From NCBI RefSeq assembly GCF_001540865.1, contig NC_033621.1, positions 11,752,555 to 11,816,554 of the forward strand: DNA of 64,000 nt. The letters run 5' to 3'. Source of the DNA: Ananas comosus (lineage: Eukaryota > Streptophyta > Magnoliopsida > Poales > Bromeliaceae). The translations under genes and the position numbers were made by a program. Every line of letters begins with the position of its first letter. Position 1 is the first letter of the stretch. Under the pieces are notes generated by a model that was not told the DNA's origin, did not search any database, and saw nothing but the letters and a program-made list of their open reading frames with translations. Below, piece by piece: positions 34,989-46,681 of the stretch.

Positions 34989-37900
34989 AAGTTTGAAAGA
35001 CAGAAAACAATATTACTCATCCATGGCACTTTGGGATTAATTCATGAAAGAAAAGTTCAATTTGTTCGTCCCTCAAAAGCCATCTCAAATGGCATGATTA
35101 TTAGTAAGGTCAGTTGGTCCTCTATATGGTTCAACACTCAATAGTCAAATGCCAAATGTCAAATGTCATATAGCATTCTTAATAAAGTCAAAACTTGCCT
35201 GAATGATGGAGAAGCGCCTTTTCATTATAATCTTCAAAAGGACAGCAATAACCAAAACCTACAGAAGTAGTCGACAAAGTGCCATTAGAGATAAATTTGA
35301 TTGCATGAACGTGAAGTAAATTCACACATTAGTTATTATAATTTCAAAAGATTAACAGAGTTCAAGAGAAGGACAACGTCCTAGACTCTTCTGATCGACA
35401 TAAATATCTGCAATTCTGGTAATTGTAATGCCAGAAGAGCCAGTGAAGATTTGTAGAGAGAACTAAATAACAAGGACAGGGCTGGGCTAAAAAGTTTGCA
35501 CAATATCAATAACAATCTAACAAGCAATAACAACATGAAAGTGCCTGTATCAAACAACCTTCACGATAAATTATGTTAAACAAACGTTTATCTTCAATAG
35601 CTTAAGCTACCAGAGAAACAGTGTTTTTAATATTTATATTCAACACTTCATAATTACAGTTCTTCTAAAGTAAGAACTTCTCAAGGGAATAGAAAAATGC
35701 AGGAAATTAAGGCCGAAAAGTGAAGTACTGAAGGATAAATAGCATTCTGAATGAGATTGTTCATGCTCCCACAAACATCTAAAGTAAGATCTATAGCTTT
35801 GATGGTTGTTTAAGCATGATTCAATCGAATGTATAAATATTGATTAAAAAGAAAGTCTATTTTTGGATTAACAAAAGGCTTGATAATATTTATTTGCACA
35901 AATGCAAGTTCATAAACATTCAGTACCTTTAGGTTGCTCAGCATTTTCACAGTTGCTGGATTGAAGTACAACTGCAGAAAGTGTTGGAGCATTAATCAGA
36001 TAAAATACACAAAGCAGTGAAAAGATAATGTAACTTTCTTGCCTTAAGTCATTCTCCACTTATTAATGCTCAGCTTTACAACAATCCTTACCTGCATAAC
36101 AAATTTTAAGTAGTTGTTGATGGCATAAAGAAGAGCAGGAACAGCAAGAAGAACATTGTTGCGAGCTGCCTGAAAAATAAATGCAATTAGCAGCAAATAG
36201 TTGTCATTTTCTCGCTTGTAGAAACTGAACAGATATAGGAAAACAATAAGTGTCTCAGAATATAATTCAATAGCAACATCAAACAAAAATATGAAAATTA
36301 GTATTGACAATTTAAATTTTCTCCTTTCCCCTTATCAGTTATAGTACTATCCAAGATGCCTCCCAGAAAAATTCTAGAATCAGAACTCTCCAACCTCTAG
36401 TCTTCTCCTTTGGAAAGGCCAATACAACTTCAGATGGCATATACAGAATGACCTAAAAAGATCATACGGGTCCGCCACATTCCACCATACAAAAGAACAA
36501 AAACCCAAAATCCAAATTACATTTTTCACTAAAGACAAAACTAGTCAGCTCTACCCATAACAAAAATTATCTTCAAATGATAACTCATATAAGATAGGAT
36601 GTACATGTATCATCACAGGAACATTTGTTTACCTGCATGAGGGTGGAAATCGAGAGAAGAGGTTTCTCTCCGACCTTTTGTCTCCTAGCCTGTCATTCAT
36701 AGTGGGCATAAGCAGCAGGTAAATACTCCATGCACATTGAATACGAAAAGGAGAACAAATAAGAAGAAAAAGCACATGGAGAAGTCATTCAAAGTTACAA
36801 ACTGCATAAAATAAGTGTATCAATGCAATTGATTACATGTACCCAAAGCATCCATGTGCAGCAGAGATCGTACCAAAATATTAGCAATGGGAAACTTTTC
36901 ATATACGTGAATGATTATATTTAATGCGTAATAGAAAGCAACAGAGTACAGAATTTTCTCCAAATATGAAACATGCAAATCATTCAATATGTTGTTTAAC
37001 TGTCCAAAGAGAAGGTTGTAAGCACCACATATGCACTATGTGCTTGAACTGCCTAGGTGCTTAAGCACTTTCTAGTAGCCAAGGCACCTCCACTACTGAA
37101 ACAGCACTGCATACCCAAGTGGTTGTCTGGCTTTTAATATTATTATGTCACAATATCTACAAAAAAGAAACGGATAAATGAGGATATTGAGATCTAAGAA
37201 GAGACCTAGCACACGTTATGGGCTTTATCTATATTTGGATGGATAGTACAATAAAGTATTAGTAATCAGGCAGCAAATTAAAAGAATAATAAATTATTAT
37301 CTGACAAACCTGGAATAACAGCATGACAATGGCAAAGAGAACCTTTGCAACCTCTGTCAAGAAGTTCACGCTGATTGGACTAAATTTAAATTTCCCATCC
37401 ACCTTGGACATATACACCAAAATGGGCTGCAGGAAAGTGAAAATCTATTCAGTCACTGCTAAACTGTTGCTGCAAAATAAGTGGCGACAAAAACTGTTAT
37501 TCTTGTAACCGGTTGAAAATCAAAATTCCCCAAAAGATCTGCACTTTGCACGTGCAAAAATCAATTAGCTAAATAGTGAAAGACAAACCAAAAAAATTAA
37601 ACTGAACAGTGAAAAAGAAAACAAAAGATTGGCATAGCAGATAACTTCCACACTAAAAACCGCATCATCTTACCTTTGCTTTTTTATGATTTATAGCAGA
37701 TAATGCAGTTTAACGTAATAAATTCATACCAAATGACGCGGACAACATAAGGTAGCACTGTTATCGGAAGCCTTCCAGAAATACCCTCTCATAACTTCCC
37801 AATTGGCATTGTTTAATTCTCTAATTAACAATTGCCATAGAACCTAACTCAAATGGGAAAGATCCAACTCAACTAGAACAACAAAAAGATCAGAAAATTA

Positions 37901-38318
37901 TTAATTCTTGTTGCAGATGCTCTAACACAAAAGTTTGAGGAACCTTCAGCTGATGAATGCACATTTACATTAGCAAAAAGTACAAATTGGTTTGGCGTGC
38001 GCAAATAGCAGGATCATGTTCCCACTTCCCACGCAAGACAAAATTCAAACTAAGCGCCAATTCAGTAAAATCAAAATTTTATTAATACTAGGAAGAAAGC
38101 AATTCTCTACACTCAATTACTCCAATCAGGGATTACATGGTACTAAATAATATCAATCTGATTGTAGTATCAATCACCTGTAGGCCAACCAAAATGCAGT
38201 CACCGCCGACTAGGAGAAAATTAAGAGCGCGCTGCCTAGATGATACATTGCCTCGATGATTCACGTATGCCTTTGAAACTGTTTTGAGCAATTTAGAGTG
38301 ACAGACGTTGCATTCCAT
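32125..38318 (-). CDS. CMP-sialic acid transporter-like nucleotide-sugar transporter
   Basis: Fourteen coding exons (plus-strand limits 38178-38318, 37310-37426, 36633-36689, 36092-36169, 35927-35971, 35199-35258, 34716-34838, 34338-34415, 34085-34154, 33142-33249, 32904-33037, 32734-32810, 32274-32322 and 32125-32175) join in frame to 395 residues. The protein is an SLC35A-type multi-pass Golgi/ER antiporter for nucleotide sugars. Family blocks seen are [101 protein letters not shown] and [15 protein letters not shown]. The N-terminal extension [11 protein letters not shown] is typical of the plant subgroup. Plants are not known to use sialic acid broadly, so the true substrate may be a related sugar such as CMP-Kdo or a UDP-sugar. 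Intron 6 has a GC donor. Confidence 0.9.
33521..33678. repeat. 80-base tandem duplication in intron
   Basis: The unit begins 'caacctggatcaa' at 33521 and again at 33601, and continues with 'atcaacctttcaccctaag' in both. The copies are about 90 percent alike. It lies in the intron between transporter exons 9 and 10. Confidence 0.85.
34904..34983. repeat. (TA)n(GA)n compound microsatellite
   Basis: A TA run of about 34 bases passes into a GA run of about 45 bases, inside the GC-AG intron of the transporter gene. Confidence 0.95.
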
Positions 38319-39240
38319 GATGGTGTTCTTCAGCAGCTCAACAAGTAAACTTTATCTGATTCCTCCAATATATGCACGAAATCCCACCACAAAACTAACA
38401 AGTAAAAAGAAAAACAATTGGAATAAGACATAACTATGTAATGCATTTAGTATCAGAAACTAGAAGACATTAAGAGAAGGTAATGTAAGAACCAACATTA
38501 AGCAAAAGAAGATACTATCTATCACCCAAAAAATCATAACATACTCATCCTTATCACCAATAGAGAATCAAAATTTTGCAACAATGCCTGCGCCCTAAAA
38601 ACGCCACACACTCACCCCAATTACTAAAGCATGCCACACTCAATCAAATTACGCATACAAAATGCCATTAACTTTTTTTTTTTTTTTTGAAAAATCCAAC
38701 TTTATTAATCAAAGCAACAAATCGTTGCCACATACCACATAATCCCAAGCTTAATTAGGTAGGGGAATACATTGAAAAGGACGAACCAACAACTTTATTC
38801 GAATCCACAAAGGAATCGCTTTCGATCCCGCAGCCACCATTAAAATAATAATAATAATAATAATAAAACTAAAATGCAAAAGAAACAAACAAGCATTCCG
38901 TTAAAACCCTAACCGAAATTTGAGATCTAGCCCATAAATCGCGAAACGCTCGAAACCCAATCCAACTCAACCGCTCTCCAGAAGCCCCTCGATCAAAGCC
39001 TCCTCGTTGCACCGCCCAAATCGGCCAAAACCCTAACCCTAGCGATCAGAACCAAAAAGAAGCTTCTGGGAAAAGATCGAGATCGAGATCAAGATCGAGA
39101 TCGAGATAGAGATGGAGATCGCGATCGAGAAAAATAGGAAGTGGAAGGAGCGAGGAGAGAAATAGAGAAAGAGAAATATCCGTAGCGAATATGCTTCGGA
39201 GTCGAATTTATTTATTTATATATGCGTAGTAGAAGACGGA
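38319..39240 (-). promoter_or_regulatory. Leader and promoter of transporter gene
   Basis: A minus-strand TATA-like box TATATAAATA lies at 39213-39222. Downstream of it (lower coordinates) are a GATCGA-type repeat at 39076-39130 and a CCCTAACCCTA telo-box at 39030-39041, expected in a leader. An unplaced leader intron is probable between about 38900 and the coding start. (ATT/AAT)n lies at 38845-38867. Confidence 0.45.
38668..38800 (-). mobile_element. Possible 3' end of a retroposon
   Basis: A run of T (38671-38687) is followed by 'gaaaaatccaactttattaa'. Read on the minus strand this is 'ttaataaagttggatttttc' plus poly-A, which resembles a retroposed 3' end. Target-site repeats are not clear. 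Confidence 0.3.
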
Positions 39241-39590
39241 TGGAGAAGAGGGAGGAGGATTGGATTGGATTCGCCGCGGCGTCGCTTTGGCGAGTGTTTG
39301 TGCTGCGACGCTACTTTTTCCCACCTCCTCCGGGAGATGGAGATACACCCAACTCCGGGTATTGCGCACGCAGCTCTCAATGCCACCTGTGTGTTGGCTG
39401 CTCATTTTGATTTGATAGACCAAACAAAGTTACCTAAATTAGGCAAATTTGCATAAAAAAAAGACTATAAATTTTGAGTTATTGTAAAATTGGACCATCT
39501 TCTTTAATTTTATAGGTTCGGTGATCAAAATATTCTTATATATTTTTTTCCTCTTTTTCTTTTTCTTGTCGAAAAAGTGGGTGGAAGCGG
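39241..39590. other. Upstream spacer of transporter gene
   Basis: GC-rich to about 39360, then AT-rich. Short open frames here have no recognisable similarity. No gene is called. Confidence 0.4.
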
Positions 39591-39591
39591 A

Positions 39592-39826
39592 GGCGGAGAC
39601 CAAAATACTCTTATACCTTTTTTGTACTAAGTTTTCGATCGTCGGATGAAAATGTGCGGTTAGAATAATAGCAGTTCCCTAGCTAGGATTGAGTGGGTGA
39701 TTGGTGGGTGGTTGGTTGGTTGAATAATATGATCTAATGGATAAAAATGGTTAAAAAGATAAATTTAACGGTCGAAAATTTATGAATACAAAGTGGCCTA
39801 TACTCATAAGAGAATAGTAGGCGGAC

Positions 39827-39828
<2 letters not shown>
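39592..39828. mobile_element. Copy of (TA)n-associated MITE
   Basis: It shares with 40262-40502 the order 'gttttcgatcgtcggatgaa', 'gattgagtgg', 'gatctaa.ggat.aaaatg', 'gtcgaaaa.ttatga', 'atactcataagag' and a final 'ggacttc' that runs straight into (TA)n at 39829. Confidence 0.6.

Positions 39829-39880
<52 letters not shown>
39829..39880. repeat. (TA)n microsatellite
   Basis: About 26 TA units begin exactly at the end of the preceding element. Confidence 0.95.
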
Positions 39881-39884
<4 letters not shown>

Positions 39885-40227
39885 GACAAGTACGTATCTC
39901 CAGGAGACTTTTTATATAAGGAGAACTTCAAACAGTAATTACTGCATTGCTGGATTGGATTCTATGAAGATTTAGATTAATATTCTTTACTTAATATTCT
40001 TGACTTTTTTGCTCTCCTAATCTCTTGCTCGTTTAGAGAGAGAGAGAGAGATCTTTCTTAGCAAGTATATGTAGCTCTAAAAATCTTACATGCGTTATGG
40101 GTGGTGGAATATTTAAATGTGTTCTATTCAAAAGAAAATATTTAAATNTAACCACACATTTCTCAATTCAATGACTAAAAAACTAATAGCACAAAATCCT
40201 TAGTGCTATTGATAATATTCCAACATA

Positions 40228-40261
<34 letters not shown>

Positions 40262-40263
<2 letters not shown>

Positions 40264-40502
40264 CTGGGGCTATGAGTATAGACCTCCTTATACTCATAAA
40301 TTTTTAACCGTTGATTAATGAGATGTGTGGTTAGGATGATGGTGACCCCTACTTAAAATGATAATGGTCCCCTAGGGTTGAGTGGATAGTTCGTTAAATA
40401 ATTTGATCTAACGGATGAAAATGATTAATGGAATAAATCTAAGTGTCGAAAACTTATGAGTATAAGGGAGCCAATACTCATAAAAGTATAGGAGCCGGAC
40501 TC
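40262..40502. mobile_element. MITE flanked on both sides by (TA)n
   Basis: The element has imperfect terminal inverted repeats: the left end ggctggggctatgagtatag, and the right end read backward gagtccggctcctatac. Inner paired blocks contain 'tatactcataa'. (TA)n lies at 40233-40260 and at 40503-40522. No coding capacity. A base call N is present nearby at 40148. Confidence 0.7.
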
Positions 40503-40522
40503 TATATATATATATATATATA

Positions 40523-41584
40523 TCATGTAGAGATAATATTCTTCACCATTTTCTTGTGATGTCATATAAAGGGAATTGATATTTTCTGAACTATTTTTAA
40601 TATTGTTTAGAGCGTAAAAGTCAAAATCGTCAAGAGCATAACTTGCTTAGGTAATAACCGTAATATCAAATTTAGTTTTTAAAATATCAATTCTCCATAT
40701 AATGTATATATCTTAAATAACACATAGCAATAATATTTAGGGGTAACTACTGGTATATCCTTTAAAATTATACAAATAACTGATATATTTTTTAAAAATT
40801 TAAAATTATCTATATACATCCTTCTAAATTTTTAATATTTGTAAAATTAACCCTTTGCTAATTGAATTATGTCTACCGGTTAAATTCTTCCTCTTTTCTC
40901 TATTTTTTTTTCTTTTACCACTCTCTTATCGTAACATTGCAAGTAAATCTAATGCTACAAGAAACCATTGATGTCAAGGGTTTACTAATTTCTTTGGACT
41001 TTTATAAACAACAAGTGACGAAGCGAAGAAAAGATAGCTATTACATTTGCATTGTTGTAGGATTACAAGTTAAGTTAAAGTTGATCATCGATCTAGCACA
41101 ACTCAATTTTTTTTATGATACGATTTTCGCGATAGCAGAAAAAAAAAGGAAAAAAAATCTAACAATGCGTCGACATGCATGCTACGCATTTTGACCTCTC
41201 CTTCCTCATTTCTGAAGATCTTAAAACTTGAGACCTAAAAAGAGCAGTCTCTTTTTACATTTATGTTACCCCAAAAGTTGGACATGATCAATATCGTAAT
41301 CTCAATATATATATATCGATCGAGCTAGAATTGATCACGACCGCGAGAGCGTAGGATGAGAGATTGGGAACAACTGAACTGAAACTAAGATGCTGAATTG
41401 TTTAAATATCAACAGCATTCAGGAGACTGCATGCATGTTGCACCCTTCGATCGAAACAACAGGGAGAGAGATCAGAATATTGTGTATATAACATAACATA
41501 TATACCTTAATTAGGGATCTGATCTACTCAATGTCAACATGCTGACAGTTTATTAATTACGACCTGCTACGTACAGATCATATA
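40523..41584. other. AT-rich intergenic DNA
   Basis: No gene is supported. The block 40739-40860 (phrases such as 'actggtatatcctttaaaa' and 'aaaattaaccctttgc') resembles half of a MITE, but a partner arm was not found. Confidence 0.4.
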
Positions 41585-41930
41585 TATAGGAAAAACTTCA
41601 AAAAAAACTCCTGTAGTATAAAGTGTATTAAGTTAGTATTCTGTGGTTTTCACTTTCTCACTTTAGTACCCTATGGTTTAAAGTGTATCAAGTTAGTACT
41701 CTGTGATTTTATTTTTGTATCAAATTAGTACCCTGAGATTTTATTTTTCTCTTAATGAAATATTAAATCATAGAGTACTAACTTGATACACTTTACACTA
41801 TATGGTAGTAAAGTGAGAAAGTGTGAAACTATAAGGTACTAACTTGATACCTTTTAAACCACATAGTACTAAAGTGAGAAAGAGTGAAACTATAAGGGGG
41901 GTATTTGAAGTTTTTTCCATATAATATGCG
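41585..41930. mobile_element. MITE with inverted 'acttcaaa' ends
   Basis: The left end 'ggaaaaacttcaaa' and the right end 'tttgaagttttttcc' are inverted copies. Inner blocks 'ctcactttagtac' and 'tatcaagttagtac' pair with 'gtactaacttgata' and 'agtaaagtgagaaag'. The whole unit is about 345 bases and folds on itself. A second family member lies at 54585-54926. Confidence 0.75.
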
Positions 41931-41944
41931 GAACATCAGGATTC

Positions 41945-42505
41945 AGGGCTTTTTTTTTGCAAATAGTCCCTACATAAAATTTTATTTTAAAATTGACCAT
42001 GTCAAAAATTTATATGCAAAAATGGCCCTACCCCTGCCACGCGAGCACCATGTCAGCGCCACGCGGGCGGGGCAGGAGTTTAAGTTGAACATGATGAATG
42101 ATTCATCGTGTCCAATACAAATATCATATTGGACGCGGTGAACCATTCACCGTATTCAATACTAATACAGCCTTAGCCAAAATATGACTAAGTCCTAGGT
42201 AGTTGTATTAGACACGACGAATGATTCACCGTGTCCAATACAACTAACTCGGCTTAGCCAATTTTTGACTAAGTGGGGACAATTATATTGGACACGGTGA
42301 ATGATTCACCGTGTCCAATATGATATTTGTATTGGATACGGTGAACCATTTACCATGTTCAACTTAAACTCCTGCCCTGCCTGCGTGGCGCTGACGTGGC
42401 GCTTGCGTGGCAGGGACAGAGTTATTTTTGCAAATAAATTTTTGACGGGACCAATTTTAAAATAAAATTTTATGGATGCCAAAACCTGGCAAATATTAAT
42501 TCTAT
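41945..42505. mobile_element. Foldback element with mirrored arms
   Basis: Arms at about 41956-42141 and 42306-42500 are long inverted repeats. Each, on its own strand, encodes a near-identical peptide ending AGQEFKLNM...PIQISYWTR. The centre has a 16-base-arm palindrome (42285-42321) and two more copies of the 'gattcaccgtgtccaata' motif. There is no transposase. The read-through peptides are probably a by-product of arm symmetry. Confidence 0.75.
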
Positions 42506-42907
42506 GGCCGGGATCGATGAGCCCTACTTCCTTACCAGTTACCATCGCCTAGTTAAACTGGGCACGATTCTCAAAGCAGCGTCGAGTCGTATAAATCGGG
42601 AAACGACGATGGACGTTTTTCACTCGGCCATTACATAAAGCTTCTAGAATTTGCAAGAAATTATTAATTAATTATATCCCAACATAACATAATTATGCTA
42701 CAGAGGTTAATTACCAAGCCAAAGTAAGCAAGCCACCTAATAATCTAAACGACCAACAGCTAGCTAGGTGATAATATCACATAATTAAGATCGAGGCTAC
42801 TACTATACTCCAACCTCATAAAAATTCTAATTAAGCTACATTATTACCATTATTATTATTATTATTCTCTTATTAGTAGTAATTAAGTAGCATTAGTAGT
42901 AGGTAAG
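42506..42907. other. 3' flank of BAHD gene
   Basis: Spacer containing the likely 3' UTR of the BAHD gene and an (ATT)n tract at about 42847-42867. Confidence 0.5.
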
Positions 42908-44521
42908 CTAGTTAGTTAATATATCCTCTGCTAAGAAGTCGTAGAAGAGGCTCCGGAATTTGTCGGCGTCCTCGGGGGGGAGCGCGACGAGCACGTTGAC
43001 GCCCTTTTCCACTCCGCCCAAAACAGGAAACAGCAGTACAACGTCCCTTTGCGGGCCCACCACGGGGCACGTGTACAGGGGCCTCCCCCACGGGTACTCC
43101 ACGTCGCCGAACCCGAGCCTCCACCAGGACGAGATGAACACGTCGGCGCGCGGGGCCCCCTCGTGCAGCTCCCCCCAGTCGACCGCCGAGCGCGCGTACG
43201 AGTCCGTCACCCGCTCCGCCGCGCCGCGCACGCGCCCCACGAGCCGCGCGAACGCGGCGGAGCCCTCCTCTCCGAGCTCGCGCCGGGGCGCCGACGCGCG
43301 CGCGCCGACCACGGCGTTGCCCGCGTACGCGCTCGGGAGCGGCGGGACGAGCCGGCCCCGGACGTCCACCGCGTACCCCAGCGTGTACTCCTCGTCCTCC
43401 TCCTTGCACGCGGCGCTCGACGTTGCCGAGAGGGCCTTGCACCGCCACAGATGCGCCGCCACCACGCTGAAGCTGGTAGCGGCGGCGGCGGCGGCAGCGG
43501 CTTTGGACTTGAGAGTGGCGATGTGGGCTGGGCGGAGGCGAAAGAGGTAGAAGCTCAGGCGGTGAGAGGAAGGGGAGGAGAAGAGAGTGGTAGTGGTAGT
43601 GGCAGTGGCGGTGGTGGTGGTGGGGAAAGGGAGAAGTTCGGGGTGGGGGAAGGCGACGAGGGGAGGGGAGCGGGCGGAGAGGAGACGGCGGTCGGTGAAG
43701 GGAGGGGACGGCAGCGGGAGGGAGGCGGCAAGGGCGGCCAGGTTGCGGAGGAAGGCCAGGAAGCTGATGCCATCGAAGGTGATGTGGTTGTTGGTGATGC
43801 CCACTGCAAACCCCCCGCATTTGAACGACGTTACCTGTTCATTATTAGTATAAATTTTTTAGATAATAATATTTTAAATGTTATAGTTCATATCTATACG
43901 TGCATATGCTCATGCATTTTTATGTTTACGTGTTTATGTTTGCATGAATGTGCTTAATTCGTTGCAGGTGTATTTATATGAAGGAATGTATATATATACG
44001 TGCATGCATGCATGCATAAGCTCATTCATGAGTTGTACGTGCAAAACCTGGAAGGCAATGAGAGGTTGCTCTCCGACTCCCCGCTTGATCTCCTCGTTCT
44101 CTGGTCGACCAGTCCTCGGCACCAGCTGCCCGAAAGCCGGATTCGGGTACTCCAAGTCGCCGATCTCTTTGAGGTTGAGCTCGCTGGCCGCTGCGATGAG
44201 CTCCAGCCCGGCTGCATTGCAGTCGATCGCCAGCCTCCCGTTCTCCTTCTGGTCCGAACACAGCCTTCCCGCCAAGAAGTCGTACTGCGTAAGCGCTTCC
44301 TCCAGCGCCGACCGCAGCTTCTCGACAACCGCCTCAGGCGGGAACTCGCTATTCGCGACGAAGAAGTCGACCGTCTCCACCTCAAAATTGAGCACTTTGT
44401 CTATGTTAGAGAGGAACATCAGCCTCCTCTCCTTTCTCTCTTTAGGATGGATAGTTGTGGATCTTAGGAGGGTGACCTTGAGATCATGGAGGGGGGGTGG
44501 TGTTTCATACAGGGCTCCCAT
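42908..44521 (-). CDS. BAHD-family acyltransferase
   Basis: Two exons (44048-44521 and 42908-43834, with a 213-base intron) encode 466 residues. BAHD enzymes move acyl groups from CoA thioesters to alcohols or amines in the cytosol, making esters and amides of cutin, suberin, phenolics or hormones. The catalytic HxxxD motif is HITFD, in GITNNHITFDGISF. The second signature, usually DFGWG, is replaced by EYPWG in GDVEYPWGRPLYTCP. The N-terminal blocks LFETPPP-type LYETPPPLHDLKV, FLSNIDKVLNF and YDFLAGRL are typical. Exon 2 has Ser/Thr/Ala/Pro-rich insertions (a Thr run and an Ala run) in the crossover loop and very high GC. The start ATG is the only one near the N-terminal block. The substrate cannot be named. 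Confidence 0.87.
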
Positions 44522-44640
44522 ATTCCTTGGTTTCTAAGAAAGAAGTAGGAGGGGATGTGAAAGTATTGGAGATGAGCTCTGGGGCTCAGGAGTTGGCTAT
44601 GCATGCATATATACATATATGCAGCCATTTAGTTTGTTTG
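44522..44640 (-). promoter_or_regulatory. BAHD gene upstream region with TATA-like tract
   Basis: A near-palindromic tract, tgcatatatacatatatgca, at about 44603-44622 is 80-100 bases upstream of the start. It could serve as a TATA region. This rests on position and composition only. Confidence 0.3.
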
Positions 44641-46650
44641 CTTATTTAATGATGTGTGTGGTGGTTGGTTTGTTAACAAAGGCACTCTAGCCAGTGGCTA
44701 ACTAGAGAGTGTCACTAAGTAGCTAATTATGGGTTGGGAATGAGGGGGTACAAATCAAATCAAATCAATTAGAATTTGTAAGGTGGATAGGATCTGCATG
44801 TGACTTCAATTAAAAGGAATTAAAAGAGAAGTCAAAGTGAGCAAGTTCTTGTGAAGGATAGTTGGCATTGATTAATTTATTGCTTCATGGAATTCATCTT
44901 AATTTTTACTGTATGGATGCTATAAAGAAGTTATGGCATGAATGCTTGTTGTCTAGCTAGTTCAGTTTGGTCACCCAACATTTATGACTCACCAAATAGA
45001 GTTCTTCCACATAGAGGAAAAGGATGGTACAAGGTACCTGCAAGGTCATTCAACTCTTTGTTGAATTCATAATTCTAACATGTTCTAATATTCATGTGTT
45101 TTTTTTCAAGGAAAAATCTGTGTACTATATATTGTTTCCTTGTGTTTTCTAGTGATGTTGGAAAGCAGAGAGGTATTTTCCAACTATAATGCTTTGAATA
45201 TGCAATCTCTTTTTCAACTATACATGCATGGACACTTGTCCCTGCAGGATTCTCTAACAGTTTTAGCTTCTTTCTTTTGAATATTTTATCCCTACTGGTA
45301 CCCATTTAATTGTTTTAATGGCTATGTTTGAAAATTTGTGCAGCAGATGAAGCCAAAGAACATGTTTTAGTAGTAGTTGTTGTTAGTAGTTGTTGTACTA
45401 AAAAATTTCATGAAAGCCTCACTAGTAGAAGTGGTTGAGATGAAACCAAGTAGTGTTACATATTATTCTGAAATTAACAACTTGCTGAATCCAAATCGCT
45501 GATCAGAACATCCAAGCCCTGATTACCAACATTAGAATATGCTAGTTCTTATATATATACCGAAACTATTATAATAATCGCTTGCAGATTCGATCATTTT
45601 TGTTTTCAAGATAAAGCACGGATCGCCGATACATTAATTGCGCTGCTTAGAGATGAAGGATATGACAGTTTCTGCACCGCATGCATAGGTCTCTGAGAAA
45701 CTGGGAATACAGTGCAGAGTATATATTCTGTTGTAGAAACTAATGGATTGTATGCATTACATAAGAAAAATATGCATCTGTTTACGTAAATTTCATGTGG
45801 AATTTCCAGAGCATGACATTCCGCTGCATTAGCGTCACTATCTGTCTTTTACGATCTGATATAATCTTCCAAATGACTCTGATCTACATGACTGATTTTC
45901 CAAGGCAATGTTTGGTTAGGAGATAAGCTACGAGCAGTGAAAGATTTTGCGCCTATGCGCATGCATTTACTGTCGACTGAACGACACAGCAACTGCATCA
46001 TGACTGATCAGAGAGGACTAAGTTGTACTATGCAAATAAAAGCAACAAAGAAGGTGAAATTAATTCATTGTCGCGATGCACATGCACCGCACTCCTAAAA
46101 CTCTATTGTACATAAACCTCGAGATCAAATTTGTATGATATTCAAAAGATTCTACGTATCGAAAATCGTAAGTTTGAACATCTGTTTCTTTAGGAATAAA
46201 AACTTCGACTCGCGAAACATCTGATGCTTAGATAATAGGGTCAGCAAAACTTTTTATCTCTTTATATACATAGATTCTGTAGATAATTTAGACCACATTT
46301 ATTGAATTACATTTATGATATTGTTCATTAATTGTTGAGTACTGTGCGTACGGATATATCAAGTGACAGTTTTTGGGAAGGAGACAGGTCAGAGCTCACA
46401 GGACTATCCAAATTAAGAAGCAATATATCACTCATCTGAGAACATTAGGGTCCACTGCTATCAATGTTTTAATTGCCAGGTTCAGCAATTGGTCCACCGA
46501 CTAGTTCGATCGATTCGACTAATTTTTTCACTGAACTGTATTAAGAATTCGTCCGCAATCTGATCAAGCTAGTCAAACCGACTTGTAAAATCGATGATGT
46601 TGTCGATGTCGAAAGAAATATGAAATTTGAGTAATTTTTCTAACCAAAGG

Positions 46651-46681
<31 letters not shown>

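Noticed and set aside
40148..40148. Ambiguous base N
   Set aside because: A sequencing or assembly ambiguity in intergenic DNA, not a biological feature.
42960..43957. Long plus-strand frames across the BAHD exon
   Set aside because: Antisense shadows of a very GC-rich coding exon; the minus-strand frame has the HxxxD motif and proper splicing.
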